NCBI RefSeq assembly: GCF_001640805.2
Contig: NC_066852.1
Coordinates: 11,293,194-11,357,193 of the forward strand
Length of the DNA: 64,000 nucleotides
Origin: Lates calcarifer
Taxonomy: Eukaryota; Chordata; Actinopteri; Centropomidae
Direction of reading: 5' to 3'
Shown: positions 1 through 13,679 of the stretch, piece after piece
Layout of the letters: the number at the start of each line of letters is the position of its first letter
Numbering within the stretch: position 1 is the first letter of the stretch
Program-made: the position numbers and the translations under genes
The notes under the pieces: model-generated
Databases searched by the model: none
Seen by the model: the letters and a program-made list of their open reading frames with translations, nothing else
Told to the model about the DNA's origin: nothing

Positions 1-2006
1 ACAAATCTGATCTATGGATGCAAAGTAATCAAACTACCTTCAGACAAAGGAATTACTTACTTATTAGAATGATTGTTTTCATTTCTGTGACTAAAAAGAA
101 CTTGGGGAAGCACATGAGAGCATTCTGCTCTTTGTCCTACACTCTTAATGCCAAACTGTTTCAAAACATTTCAGGGAAAGTGAAGTGATCTGAACATGTA
201 GAATTGCATTTGTCATTTTGGCACACAGGCTCATGCGTATCAGCCGCTTCTTGGTTTAGAGGTGTAACAAATTTGCCAAAACAGACTTATGGACTGTTTC
301 TGGTTTCAGGATGGTTTCCCTCCCAGAGCTCCTGGGATGTTTGTATGGGCAAAAACATCTGAAATTATGGCCAAAGTGTATCTACTGGGGCTGAAAGTTA
401 CCGTTTGTTGTTACAGTTACCTCTATTATTGAATAAGTTGCAGGTAATTTTTGAAAAATCAAGTTTTATTGTCAGAAAATAGTGAAAAAATCTGAATTCG
501 CTTGAGCCAAAGCTGAAAAACGACTTGACGATTAATCTACAGTAAAATCAAAACAACTGCCAATTACTTTTCGTGACTGACTAATCAACTAATCATTTCA
601 GCTCTATTGTCTACCGTAAGCCTGTGGTGACAGGGACATCGTACTGTCTAAACAATGATACTAACACTGGAGATTAAATGTACAAGAATCAGAGCAAAGT
701 TCTGTGTTCTACAGACTAATGTTCCTCATACTGATGTTAGAGTATGAGGGAGTCTGATACCGTATGTATAGAGAGATCCAAGGGTAACAGATACTAGACA
801 TTAGACATACTGCGCTACAAGGCTGATAATAAAAAGCAATATAAATGTCCATACTGCAGCACGGAAGGGTAGAAGCAGTGCTGCATCTTATATTTCAGCT
901 ACTCAAAAGGCTAAAGGGCATTTAAAGTGCAATAAAGTCGACAGAGTTGGTGATATTATTCTAAAAGAACACCACACAGAGTTGATCCTCATCCGCACTG
1001 AAGACACCCAGAGGCACTGCAGACATCTCAGTGGTGGATCTCTGTTTGAGAATATTTGGGCAAAATGAGCACTATTGCAAAATTTTCCTAATATACAGAA
1101 GTCACTGAGGAAGTTGCACAGGAAGAGGGCACTGAAAAGTGTGCTTTCTGTTATTTTCACATCCCCCGATGCTGACGGTTTACGTGTTCTGTCCACAACT
1201 GACACAACACATCTACCACCAAACTGTCTGATATGACAGAGATGTGACAACAACGGCGGAGAGAGCACAACGGAAAGCAAAACAGTGTTGATGGCTACAA
1301 CCAAAAGAGGAATTAACAACGCATTAAATGCTACTGAAGCATTTTAGTAATTCGTCGCCTCAAATCCGCTCAATGCATAGAGACTTCATGGGGACAGCGA
1401 GGTTTGGCAGATCAACAGGTCGACAGTTTCTACGAGGAGGTTTTTATTAACACCTAAATATTATATTAAGTGCCAAAAAACCCCACTAACTGTGAATTCA
1501 TCCCAGCGGTAAGAGGGTATTAAGACTAACCAGGTGGCATCATTTAGCCATGCACTGACGGATTAATGTGTCTAACAAACATCTCTCATACATCTGTAAT
1601 AGAGAAGCTACAATGAGATCATACATGTCTACATCCTGCAGTGCTTCACAGATGTCAACTGTGAGCTGTCACTTGCTTTACATGATGGATCTTAGAACTG
1701 ATATTGTCTCCTTCAAAAAAACTGATAAATACCATTTAGAAACAACAAACTAGTTTTTATTTTCTCATTTTCAGTTTTCTCATTTTCACTTGATTAACTT
1801 TGTGAAGAAAAACACATTTAATAAGGTGCAACCCAATTAGAGAGCTGCGAGTGACGAACGATGAATCTCGATAATGACAATTGTCTCCCACCCACCCCCA
1901 CCCCAGAAAAAGCACAGTTGCCATGTCACTCTATATATTTTGACAGGAGGGACAGTTTCATGACCTTAATCAAATAAATCCTAAATAAGATGAGAAACAA
2001 ACTCAC
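1..2006. other. ophn1 intron sequence, no coding exon seen
   Basis: This lies 3' of the last visible ophn1 exon on the minus strand and should be intron leading to the RhoGAP exons. I looked for the RhoGAP start (a VGFKFVRKC-like motif) and did not find it. About 420-610 resembles a dispersed teleost repeat rich in GATTAATC-type motifs and ending in TTTCAGCTCTA. The reading frame at 903-1319 on the minus strand has no recognisable protein character. Confidence 0.5.
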
Positions 2007-4957
2007 GGGCTCTTTTCCATCCATGGCCTCCATCCACAACTTCCTGTCCCCCTCCGAAAGAGCCTGGAAAGTGACAGGTGTGTTTCTATGGAAACAGTGA
2101 CAAAATGCCATTAAAGGCTGCAAAGGTTGCAATGAAATTATTCAGTCACAGGTTATATCGCTACAGTTTCCAACCACTGTGAATGTTTAGCTTCATCTTT
2201 GTGTGTGTGTGTGTGTGTGTGGTTCATTGTCATGTTTTCAAACAAATCAAGGGTGGACTAAACAACAGTAACACAAACGAGAAAAAGGACTCAAAATGTC
2301 TTTGAAGTAACTCCTATGTGGATGATGATGGAAGTAGGAAATTGAGATAAATAAGACAAGCATGAAGAGATGATGAAAATCCACTGCTGCAATCTGTCTA
2401 CTGGAGAAGCAACAAAATCTGGTGCCAAATTTCACAGCTTGTAGGCTACTGAATTAATTGTTAACCAAAACAACTGCGGTACGAGTTTGAAGCTCTTTTC
2501 TGCCAACTGAAACAATCAAAGCACTCTAAAAACATCTGAAAAAAAAAAAAAACTTGTAAAAGAACTTAGTAAAATAGACCCTGATATCTAGAGGAACCAT
2601 GCATGTTTGGCATAGAGGATGTGGCAATGTGCACAAACTTGGATGAGGACAATTTTAGCAAACCGAATGATCAGGGATCTTATGAGCAGAGGGATATGTA
2701 AGTAAGAGGAACTTCTTCAAAGGTCAAAGGTCAGGGTCAGGTACTGGCAACAGGAGCGTTTCAGGGACGTTCACTTACTGTCTTTTCCACTAGACAGCAC
2801 TGCCACCTTGAGTTTATCAAACAGCTTTCTGGTCATTATGTTGTTGCTCAGTTCACACACTGGCAAAAATTAGTTGCTCAACATTCAGACACTTTCAAGC
2901 ACTTAATGCATAATTCAAGCAGCTTTTAAACCTTTAAAAATACCCCGTTGACACTCCAAGTATCTGCACAGATACGAGGAACCGGATTGCAACAGAGCGG
3001 CCTATTAAAGTGTCATATAAATGTGAGCTTGTTGTGTTCCTTCCCGTGAAATCACCGAGTTCGCCATCTGTTTCCAGCACGCGGGCGCCCGTTGCTTAGG
3101 GATTGTTTGGGCTACAGCCCATTTAGCCCTCACACTCTGTCCTTGTAAACCACCTGTTCACCTCGCCGCCTGAACCTGTTTATCCCACAGGGCTCTCGTG
3201 TTGCCTCATCCTCTACGCTGTCTCAGATTTGTTTGTGCTAACCTCTCATTAGTTTCCACGTCAAAGCAGAAGCGCTTGTCTATGGACTCTGTCTTTCGGC
3301 GGATGCAGGATTTCAGCGTCAGCTGAGTCGGGCCCTGCGGGGGAGAGAGAGGAAGTTGGAAAGTGGCAGATATAAGTGATGGGGACGACAACATTAGAGC
3401 CAGCATCTGAGGATATAAACTGGTTAAAGATGCTGTAGCCCTACTACAGGTGGACAGATGTTTGTCTGTGGCTATGTAGTGGATATGAAGTATTAGTATA
3501 TTTCTTTTCAGTAAGCACCTGTTTAGTTGTAGTCTTCTGTTCACAAGGCACCATGACCAGCAGTCTTCCCTCCTTGTGATACTTGCAATAATATTTGACC
3601 CATGACACACCCAAAGCCCCTGTTTGGAGAAAGAAAAAAAGAAAACAGGATGGGTCTTGAGCCTGTACAAGCAAACAAGCCTCTGTGTAAAACATGCAGC
3701 ACACTTACACTTCTCCTGACAGTACAGATATCCCTCCATCGGGATAAAATTGTGCATTTTACAGATCTGGGATGGATGTTTCATTCTTTTCATCAGCTCC
3801 TCCATCTCCTCGCGAGTGCTCTCATAGTGGTTTCTTGTCTACGGGCAAAAGCCAGACAGCACTTTAGAATCTTACAGACATCCATTTAAATGAAATGATG
3901 ATTAAATCTCACTAATGATGTCATTCTCTGTCAGTAACACCACTTACATTCTGCAAGCTGAGCTGCAGCTCCTGCTTATAAGGCATGAAGTCCTGAGTCA
4001 TTTCCACTGTCAGGTTGTTGAGCGTTAAAATGCTGTGAAGAAACGCCAGCACCTGTCCAACCAAAGCATGAATTACACAATTAAGACGGCTGTTGAGAGC
4101 AGTCAGAACACAGGAACCATTCTCGTAAGGGATGGATGAATGGGATTCTGTTTTGTCAAAAATAACATTTTCAAAGTGTATTGTGTATTTCCTCAAAGAG
4201 GAAGAGTAGGAGACCACAGGTGGCACTCACAGGCTCCACCACATCAAACTTCTTCCTGTCCTGCACCTGATGGATCTGGTACACGTACTCCACTGACGAT
4301 TCGTAGAAGTTCACACGCTCTTTGTCTAAGAGTTCATCAGCCTGTAGTGGGAAAAAAATAATAATAATTCCAACCATTGGTTTCCAACCAATTCTACATT
4401 TCACTACACAACTGATTCAAAATACCGGTTGTCCTTCACCCCACCTCTTGAAGTTGACTCTCTTTCTTCTTGGCAGAGAGATTCAGGTGTTTGTCTAACT
4501 GGGAGTAATATTTTTCACTCTCTTTCTCAAACTTCTTTCTCTTGTCCTGCAGGAAAGATGTGTTAATTGGGAAGATTGAAGAGATTTTCATATCATTAAA
4601 ACAAGATTTTTATATATACATATATATATATATATATATAGATAGATAGATAGATAGATGAAATAGGCCAGGGAATGTTACTATCAAGACTTTTATAGTT
4701 ATATTACAATATAAAACTGATATTAGCTGATATTTATTTCTTACATAAAATAATATCTGATAAGGATTCCTAACATTTGTTTTTGTTAACAATTGAGACC
4801 AAACTGTGTATTCACCAGGAAATTCTGCAGTTGAAAAATAAACTTTTCAGAGTAGACAAACTATAATGGAGACACTGCTCCTAAGTTTATAATTAATTTA
4901 ATAAACAAAATTTGACATTCCTGTGTTGCAATTTCTTACTTATCAACAAACATATAC

Positions 4958-5036
<79 letters not shown>

Positions 5037-8000
5037 GTTAGGGGTTGGAGAAATTCTTTTTAAGATATGTTTTTTAGTATGAATTCATTTTCTAAGACAT
5101 CTAGCACATGCATAATTCATGTATATGTCAGTTCCATTTGCAGATAAAATAAATACCAACACAGCAGCAAGAATTATGGAAAGCAGTTGATTAATTGATA
5201 CGCTGTGGGGGTGGGGGTGGGGACTCTTTTGATCACCAGCACACAATCAGTACAACGCCCAAATGTCAGGCTGAATAATCAAGGTGATATCACCCAGAGT
5301 TTCCTGATGGCTTAAAATGCAAAACACAAGCTGCTCCGAACTACAAAACTTCTTGACTTGACGCATGAAATACCCTGTCAAAGAGGAAGAAGACACTTGC
5401 ATAGTATTGTTGTTTAACAGGTGAATGTTTCACATAAATTCATAAATAGATTTGGGGAAGTAGCTTATGACATCCTGCTCAGTCTGTGCGGGCAGCTCAT
5501 AAGATGATGCATGTTATATAAGAGTTTGACTGTCAATGCGCAGAAACAGATCAAACTGAATCAGCTGGAGCAGGACAGCACTAACTCAAGAACTGACCGC
5601 ACATTTCACTTACAGAGCAGTGGAACCAGTGAAAAATACTCACTTTTGTTACTCCTATCTGCTCTTTTCTGAACTTTTCCAACGGCTTGATGAGAAGATC
5701 AGAGGCGTTCTGAACCTGGACAGGAAAACATGGAGCAGCTGTTACTGCAGTGCAGTTCAAAATGCTCAAACACACACATAAAAACTTCAATTGCCATGTG
5801 CAGAACACACTCTAAAACATAGTCCGTTTAGAGATAAACTGCGCATGTGCATCTTAGCACGTAAATGCCTTTTTCAGAACCGGTCCTGCAAACACAATTC
5901 ATTAGATGACCTTGACTTTTAAAACTAGACCAGCATCTAGAAAACCCAGTTTAACAGGAAGCACTACTCCTAATGTTATGCCTCGATTGCTTAAGTTCCA
6001 GAAGATGAAACAGAGAAGATGAGATCACAGCTGGAACTCAAGTGGCTTGAAAAACAGGAAACAACCACATAATGATGAAAATAAAGCAATTACAGCACTA
6101 GTAGACTAGAGAATGACTTATTCAGCATTATTTACAGTATAACAAAATTACAGTAACACAAGTGATAAAAACAGCTTGAAAACACAAAGAAAAACAGGAA
6201 CCATTAACAAAAGGGAACATGAAAACCAAGAGAGGAACTGACAGCAAAATAATTACTAGCAGTCCTCTAATCAGTAGTATCTATGTGCATGGAGGTGGAC
6301 ATGGATGCTGCTTCTGCACTGTAACAAACAGAAAGTTAGTCTTTTAGTTATCTGTTTATGCAAAATGTGTGGTCTAAGTGTTAATGTGGTTTTGGATATC
6401 TAATGAGGGTTCAAACAGGATGCAGCATCAGGAGGGAGGAAGCTGATAACCCACCAGCATCATCCGGTCATGCTCCACTTCCTGCAGGAGACCAGCGAAC
6501 TCCTGGAACGACTCAGCTGGGGGCGGGTGAAACAACAAGAGATGATGAGGACCAGAATGAAGACTTTGCACATTCTTATCTTAAGTGTCTGGCACAGAAA
6601 CCGCAACTGGAACAATTTATAAAAAAAGAAAAAAAGAAAAAAAAAAAAGAAAGAAACATGACACGCGACACACTTATTCCAGCACTGACAAATATGCATT
6701 AACATAGACTTGAGTGAGTTACTGATGATAATAGCTCTAGCTACTTTTTTTTTAACACATTTCTTATTTAGCTCTGAGGCAGATGTTTCTGTGTTTCCAA
6801 AACCATTTCGTTTCCTGATTCCTCAAATTTAAAGTTGTCAGGAATTACCACTCAGCTGCCACAAATGTTCCTCTCCACTGAAGTCAAGTAAGGAAAGTCT
6901 GTTTGTAACAGCTAATTAAACACTAACAAATTCAAGGTATTTCTAACTAATGCTCTGAGAGTGTTATTTTTCATAAACTAATAGTAAACGGACAAAACCT
7001 GCTGGAGAATGGCATGAAAGTTCTCATTGTAAGTTTAATAATAAGTAAATATGAAGTGTGTTTAACAGTGCATCTGTATTATCTCACCAATGTTTATCTC
7101 ATCATCTGTCAGGGAGTCGCCGATGAAAGCAAACTGGAAACCGCTGAGAGTCTGAGAAAACCTCTGCACTGCCACAGAATATCCTACAAAAGAACAAAAT
7201 TACGTCATTTTTAAAACACCTGCATTGAGCTCCAAAGGCCTCAGTCACAACTACATTTAACCGTAATAAACAAATCTTCATCTTTCTTTACATCCAGCTC
7301 AGCTCTGACGAATAATAGTGCTCTCCAGGATTATTATTACTGTGCATTTTTCTTTTTATCTTAGGTAGGAAAGTCTGAAGTATGGACGACATTGTTGGCA
7401 GGATCCAGCAGCACAGCAGCGGCCAAGTGTGTGGCCAGTGCAATATATTATCCCTGCTATGTCTGGCTTTGATTACCAAAACAAAACAGACTCTGTCAGA
7501 TGAATACTGCACAGCATTTCGCCCGAGGAGCTTCACATAAATCCCTCCTTAAATCCATCTTTTAGTAATTGATCCTTCAATCACTTCAGGTTTTTTCCAT
7601 CAGTGAACTGTGTTTTCTGTTATGTTATTTTATTTTGGATTCTTTCTGTGCTTTGTTTTATAAAGTTTTTATTGAAGAGTCATCAGTAAATGAGCAGCAA
7701 GCCCTGATCATCATGGACTGAGAAAAAAAATTTCATGAATATCTCTTAGTGCAGTTTATCCCAACAATAAGCACTCGTGACCTCTGGCTATTATCTGGAT
7801 TGAATATGGACCCTCACCACTCTGCAGCACTAATACAGCACCTACAATGACAGTTTCTGTTTTCAATGTGAAAAGCCCGTCATTGGTGATTAGGACAGCA
7901 GAACGGACAGTATCTTGGCCAGTAAAAGAAAACAAACAGTGTTCCCCCTCATGGGTGCCACGCTGACCCAAATATACACATCTACTGTACTGTATGCTGA

Positions 8001-8561
8001 CACTGGCCTGGCTCTGGCCCCATACTATCAATGGGGACTGGTCCCTCACTGCAAACAGCAACATGGAGATAGATGAGTCACAAAATCACACAGAGGAAAG
8101 GTGCAAAAGCAACAAGTCAAGCAAAAGGAGACAGATGTTGTGCTCTTTGGAGACAAACAGAGCTGGTCATCCTGCACATCTGCATCAGATCCACAGCCTT
8201 TCAAAGCAGGCTGTTTGGTCTCATCCCAGGAGAGCACTAGCACCTCCCTGAATGTGCCTCTCCCACCCACCCACATTGATCCTGTAGGCCCCTTAAAAAG
8301 GCCCCACTGATGCTCACCCCTCACCACGCCACGACATGTGCATTCAATGTGCAGAACAACCTGCTACTGATGTCAAAACCAGACAGATTTGATGTATGCT
8401 TGCTTACCCTTAATTGCAGTGATAACACTGTTGCCATCTTTTATCAGCTCCTTGAGAAATTTGCTGGTCCTCTCCAGCTCCAGTTCATAACACTTGAGAG
8501 TCTCTCTGAACTCCGGACTGTCCAGATAGCAGTCACTGAATTCCAGAGGAGGATGCCCCAT
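2007..8561 (-). CDS. ophn1: Oligophrenin-1, 5' part (BAR and PH domains); continues beyond the left edge
   Basis: Oligophrenin-1 is a Rho-GTPase-activating protein that shapes dendritic spines and endocytosis at synapses. Eleven coding exons are visible: 8408-8561, 7088-7183, 6455-6516, 5644-5715, 4445-4546, 4231-4341, 3948-4052, 3709-3838, 3519-3619, 3243-3334 and 2007-2085. They join in phase to 368 residues. The start [16 protein letters not shown] is the family's usual amino end. Residues 1 to about 245 form the BAR domain ([41 protein letters not shown]). Residues about 264-365 form the PH domain ([45 protein letters not shown]). These match OPHN1 better than its relatives ARHGAP26 and ARHGAP10. 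The RhoGAP domain and proline-rich tail are not found in bases 1-2006 and must lie further left. The third exon uses the donor at 6453-6454, because the next possible GT would break the frame. Confidence 0.95.
2201..2221. repeat. GT microsatellite in an ophn1 intron
   Basis: A short pure GT run between the ophn1 exons at 2007-2085 and 3243-3334. Confidence 0.9.
4610..4660. repeat. TA/GATA compound microsatellite in an ophn1 intron
   Basis: A TA run followed by five GATA units, in the intron between the ophn1 exons at 4445-4546 and 5644-5715. Confidence 0.9.
4958..5036. repeat. GATA tetranucleotide microsatellite in an ophn1 intron
   Basis: About 19 perfect GATA units in the same intron as the TA/GATA repeat at 4610. 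Long pure GATA arrays are usually highly variable between individuals. Confidence 0.95.
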
Positions 8562-10120
8562 CTTCTGGACGAGCTGGTTTTAGACAATAGAAACACTTGA
8601 GGTTGTTTTAGACAGCCACGCAGCCTACGCTCGCCTGGTCATTGCTGCACGGTTGAGGCACACACACTCATCTCCTCACAGCAGCAGAAACCATGGTGTC
8701 CGTGGGAGCCTGCGGCAGCTGCTGGTCAAGTCTGAAGTGAAGCAGAGAGTCAGGAGGCTCGGTTTGGTCTCACTTCCCTCTTTTCCTCGTCTAACGCGCT
8801 GCTTAAACTCTAATTTGACTGGATCCTGGTTCTCTTGGCTACTTTTTCCTTGTTGCGGTGTCGTGATTAGAAGAGCGGCTAGAATCCCCCTGGACGCGTC
8901 CCATTCCAAAATGTTTCACACTTTCATGAATCCTCCTTCTGCCCTTTCCCTCAGTTTGAAATCAGTTGTTAGCTTCTCAAGTCAACAACACGTTATCAAA
9001 CCGCCGAATACGCAACGGGCTACATATGTTTTCTATAAAAGAGATAGTATTCACTTGCTCAAGCCAAAGGTCTCTACAAAGAGCGTAACTGAAAGCTGAA
9101 TTGGACGTGACCATCTGGCTGGGGACTCACAATAAACTTCCCCCTTTCCACACCCAGGAGGTTCTTAAAGGAGCTACACGCACAGTTGGAGTAATGCTGT
9201 AGGAAATCTTGAAATTACGGATTGTTCACACATAAATGGATCAGAAGAAATCGGTAATGACGACTGGCACCCCCAGTAAGGTAAAGATAAATCTCAAGGG
9301 TCACAAGACGAAAAAATACATATTTCTGCCGCACAACATCATATACATTTTCTAGAATTTCAAGCTTTTTTATTGTGAATTACCTCCTTGGCCTTAAGAA
9401 GGTAATCAAATAAAACACCAAAAAGTACCTTTTGGTTTAACAACTAAAAGACAAATGCAACCAAAATTAAAATTTGTTTTAAGAGATGAAAATTGTTACA
9501 AGGTTTATGCTCTTAAATGCAGTCTTTTCAAAAGATAGTGTCAGGTGCCTGTGGCCAAAATCGACAGTCCTAGTCACAATTCAAAAACCTGCAAGAGGCT
9601 CTGCGGGTGCAGAAAAAAGTAAATTCATAATTTGTGTAAAAACAAAAAAATATATAATCCCGAACATATCATGAGAACAGAGTGATTATTCCTTAGTGAG
9701 ACTGACACACCCATAAGTGACTGGGTGTGTCCCAGCATTCAAGTTTTAAGGCCTTAACATAACCTGACCTCGTTACACATAGCTTCACAAGACTTAGTGT
9801 ATACAAACACTGAAGTGTTTCTTACGGCACATAACTACAGGAAAACTGCAAGAGTGATACTAGAGGTGGTGGGAAAGGTTCTACTAAAGTACAACAAGAT
9901 CCCTCAACTCATATCAGTGTGCCACATTAGGAATATAATAGAAATAGCAAAATATGTCTGTATGAAAACTGACTTGATTGCATTTTGATTATTGCCTGCT
10001 GATAAACATTTTTGACTGTCTCTATCTCAATCTGTCTGTTTCTCTCCTGAGAGGTCTGTTGAACTCAAGAAATGTGGAGTTGGGTCGCTGAGCAAATTTC
10101 TGCTGGTGTTTCAGTCTCAC

Positions 10121-10254
10121 CACGAGAGACTGGCTGAACTCTCTGCTGATCTTTCACTTCTGCAGAGTCAGCCATCACTGAGATGTTGCAATAACTGTTA
10201 ATGACCTCCAGATGTCATCCTTCAGACTGAACTGAAGTAGGGGACCATAGTTCG
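10121..10254 (-). other. Possible noncoding exon upstream of ophn1 (weak)
   Basis: On the minus strand this stretch is bordered by an acceptor-like TTTGCAG and a donor GTGAGAC. It contains an ATG at 10175 that opens 18 codons to the donor, with an in-frame stop upstream. It lies 1.6 kb upstream of the ophn1 start codon on the same strand, so it could be an alternative 5' exon. Nothing in its translation is recognised, and chance is a fair alternative. Confidence 0.2.
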
Positions 10255-10675
10255 CCTGCAAACACACACTCACAGAGTTTGATCAGTCAAACAGTCAGTT
10301 TGTGAGTATGCCCAAGGTTCACTGATATTTGTAACCAGGGACTGTTAGTTGAAGATTTCTCAGAAAAAGATTCATCCACGTGCAGGTGAAAATTTCTCTC
10401 TAGCCTTTGTTTATAAAATAAACACCAAGAGTGATTTAACAGAACTGCCACGAGAGATAATAACTAATCTTGGCACCCCACAGGAATGTTAACACATGAT
10501 TAAATGTCTTGGTAACTCTGACAGGCAACAGTAGCACTTAAATCAACAATAAGGTCATGATGTGCAGAGTGGAGCCTTTTAGGAGTATTAGATGTTAATG
10601 TAAATGTAAATGTTAATCAGAGTCCAAACATATCTAACAATGCGATGTGTCCAGGTTACCATAGAGGAAGATTAT

Positions 10676-10676
<1 letters not shown>

Positions 10677-10744
<68 letters not shown>
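10677..10744. repeat. CA microsatellite
   Basis: A pure CA dinucleotide run of about 68 bases in the intergenic region between ophn1 and gjb1. Confidence 0.95.
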
Positions 10745-10747
<3 letters not shown>

Positions 10748-10887
10748 TGACATACCCAGGAGGATATTGCATTGATTTCCATTCATTTCCTGGAGCCTAA
10801 ACTTAACCTGACCTTAACAAAATCTGACACTAAGGTTGTCTGCTTTTTCACAACACCTCCCATATTGATCAGAATATTTTACTAACT

Positions 10888-11180
10888 CATGTCAGAATCA
10901 GACTTCATTGCCAAGTAAGTTTGCACATACAAGGAATTTGTCTTGGTATATCAGTGCTTAAAAAAAAAAATAGAGATAGTAAACAAAGACAGATAGAAAA
11001 GTAGAAGTAAGAGTGAGGAGTGAAAAGTAAATACTGAATGTACAAGGAACATAAATATACTTATAATTTAAATGTAAAGTGTAGAGTGCAAATGTGTGAC
11101 GGTGGCAGTGATTGTCCAGAGAGATGTGCGTTAATGTAACGCATAAATGTGTCCAATCTGAACTGAATTTCAAAATCTTC
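10888..11180. repeat. Dispersed teleost repeat copy
   Basis: The stretch begins with an AGAATCAGACTTCATTGCC motif followed by a GTTTGCACATACAAGG motif. I know both as part of a repeat found many times in teleost genomes. It then becomes A-rich with short tandem-like GTAAA and GTGCAAA words. I recognise the family by its motifs only and give it no formal name. Confidence 0.55.
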
Positions 11181-11232
11181 ACAACACTCTTTCTCATACA
11201 TGCTTATTTACTTAGTGCAGCATTGTGCAGGT

Positions 11233-11385
11233 CTGTCCGAACCATCTGATGCTGTTGATCATATGCTCATAATATTTTGTTCAAATCAAGTCTCCTGATG
11301 GTTAATAAAGGTGTCCCGCAAGGATCAATGCTAAGTCTCCTGCTATTTACTCTTTATATGACTAATATTCATTATTCAACTGAAC
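11233..11385 (+). mobile_element. Relic of a non-LTR retrotransposon reverse transcriptase
   Basis: Two reverse-transcriptase blocks stand close together in different frames. One reads LSEPSDAVDH, a worn form of the DLSKAFDxVDH block that carries the first catalytic aspartate. The other reads GVPQGSMLSLLLFTLYM, the GVPQGSxLxPLLFxLY block. In intact elements these are separated by many more residues, so most of the domain between them is deleted. A stop lies between them. The element is dead and too short to assign to a clade. Confidence 0.7.
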
Positions 11386-11519
11386 AACAAATGATGGTAA
11401 TGACATCAGTGATTGATTGTCCCACAAACCGCTATGACCTTGCTGAGTGAGACAACTAACAACACTTCTAAAATAACCTCAATTATAATGATGGAATCAA
11501 ATGATCAAATTATGTCCTT

Positions 11520-11620
11520 TTTCAGTATAACTGATAAAACATGTCTGACAACAGCAGGTGGAGCTATGGGATACTTCAATAATGCCGATCACACACACAG
11601 TTTAACGAGCCAACAGCAGG
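11520..11620 (+). repeat. Short dispersed repeat, shared with 43155-43290
   Basis: Second copy of the repeat described at 43155-43290, here on the plus strand. It lies about 140 bases after the reverse-transcriptase relic at 11233-11385 and could be that element's downstream part; this link is inference. Confidence 0.55.
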
Positions 11621-13679
11621 GCTCCTCAAAAATATACAGTTCCTAACTAAATATTTGCTTATTGCACCAGAAATACATTTAGATATTTGTACATTACACA
11701 TACATATATTTATACATGAATACATTTATCATACAGCATCCCAAATCTACCTCTGGGCAGAGTAAAACTTCTGTTTCAAGAAATTCTTGTCAGTGCTTAC
11801 TGTGTATATGCTTCAATAGACCATCACATCTGTGGGCTACAAGTTGCAGAACAATCTTTTTTTCTTTTTTCTTTTTAAATTAATTGATGAAGCTTTTTGC
11901 ATTCAGATCAACACATCCGGTTACATTTCCATGCTGTGCACAATACTGCCCCTGCTGTAAATACTGTGTGTAATCCACCTGCTTGTGTGATGCAGAAAGT
12001 GAGAACTGCTCACAGTAACCCTGTTATCTCTCAGATATCATTTCATCTATTTGATAAATCAGACTCAGGAAATCAGTTGGTTTCGGTTTGTGACTGTAAA
12101 AAAAAAAAAAAAGCAATTAACCCCATTTAGTTTAAATATGTCAAAGTGTGCTTGGCCACATGAAGACAGAGAGAGCAGGTTGAGTCAGTGGTTGAATATT
12201 AGGTGGGCAGCAACAATGTGGATGTAAAGGCTGAGGAGAAAAACTAGATGAGAGACTGATTATTATGATAATAAACCCTTGTCCATCTTATCTTTAGATT
12301 TCATGGCTCATTCTTTTGTATTAAACCTTTTTATTTTACTCCATCTTGCGTCAAATACATCCTCCACTTCCTCTGCAGAACACAGCACAATGAGGACGAG
12401 GGGACAGACCGCAGACCCCCCACACAGATTCCTCAGCTGGGCAGAAATTAAAACGTTTGATCTGAATTCTGAAGCTGTTTGTTTGGCCTGGGTAAATGGG
12501 GCTATTGTATGCAAATATTGCGCACAGAAGCATATGACCTCTTCAGTGCAGGGCAGTGGCTAGTGTGAGAGAAATCATTAGCAATGCAAAGTCATGGTGC
12601 TCTGATACTCTTGTTCATGGTCACCGATTAAAAAAAAAAATCTGCTAATGTCAACATAGCAGTTTCTGGATGTACTTTATTCCAAACTGCAGCTGAAGGT
12701 AAGTTGATTTTATTCCTCATCAGGATGTTGGATAGTTTGTTTTCAGTGTGTTCAGCTGGTTCACTCTGGTTTATTCTGAGTTTATGGGTGGTTTATGCTT
12801 TACTCTTATGTCTTAACTTGACACTGAACCATTTTGGAAATTCCTTAAGACTTTTTAAAAAACCGTGACTCTCCAGAAAATATGTTTTTCTACAATTTTT
12901 GTAGTTTTCCTTATTCTGATAAGTAAAACAGGATATAGCCATACAGCTGGTCACAAAATAGAATCTGACAGTTCAGTCCTCCTCTATTAAACATCGAGAC
13001 ACTTTTGGTGAATAAAACACTTTCCTGCCAAGTATCAGAGAGTAGTACAGACACTGTTACGTTGGGTGCAGATGCCCACTTTGCATGCTACACCATGGCG
13101 ACTGGTGAAAGTATGTCACATGACGCATGGTGCCAGACTTCAGTGTTTCACTCTTAAGTGGCCTGCCAACTGCAAAGGGGGGGCAGAGAGGTTTCCTTCT
13201 TCTCTGGATTCACATCCATGCCAAACCAGCGGGTCAGCATTGTCCTCTACGTTGCCTCCTATGCCTCTTACACCTCCTGCTGAGCCGGGTAACAGCTCTG
13301 ACATTTATATTAGACTGGGAATGCAAACATGTTGGAGACACGGGACCAACAATGGTGCTGAGGAGATAAAACACTTTGGATGCTTTTTAAACTTGAAATA
13401 AATTTTCGACTTGGAAAAGTTATTATTTACTAAACTGGTGGAAAGAAAAACAGGTAGACAACTTGAGGTACAGTTACACAAAGAGCTCTAACTTCATTTT
13501 TTAAGTACGAATTTCTCAGCTGCTGGGATTTAACTCCTAATTTTGCACTTGAACTTATTGAAGTTATATTTGCAAGTTTGCCTCTGAATATTTGAACATC
13601 TTTCACAGTTTATTTTATAGGTAAGTTCCTGGTCATCACCTGACTAGATATTCATGGACTCTGGCTACAAACACAGGCT

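Noticed and set aside
903..1319. 138-codon minus-strand frame
   Set aside because: Cys- and Ser-rich, no motif, in a predicted ophn1 intron; looks like chance.
3206..3805. Long minus-strand frame of 199 codons
   Set aside because: It joins two true ophn1 exons through intron sequence; the spliced exons explain it.
4958..5036. Regular short repeat that could suggest a CRISPR array
   Set aside because: Perfect four-base GATA units without spacers in a vertebrate intron; a microsatellite.
8653..9099. 148-codon plus-strand frame near the ophn1 start
   Set aside because: No protein motif; it lies antisense to the expected ophn1 promoter and 5' untranslated region.
13066..13401. 111-codon plus-strand frame upstream of gjb1
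   Set aside because: No motif or splice support; at most gjb1 5' untranslated sequence.
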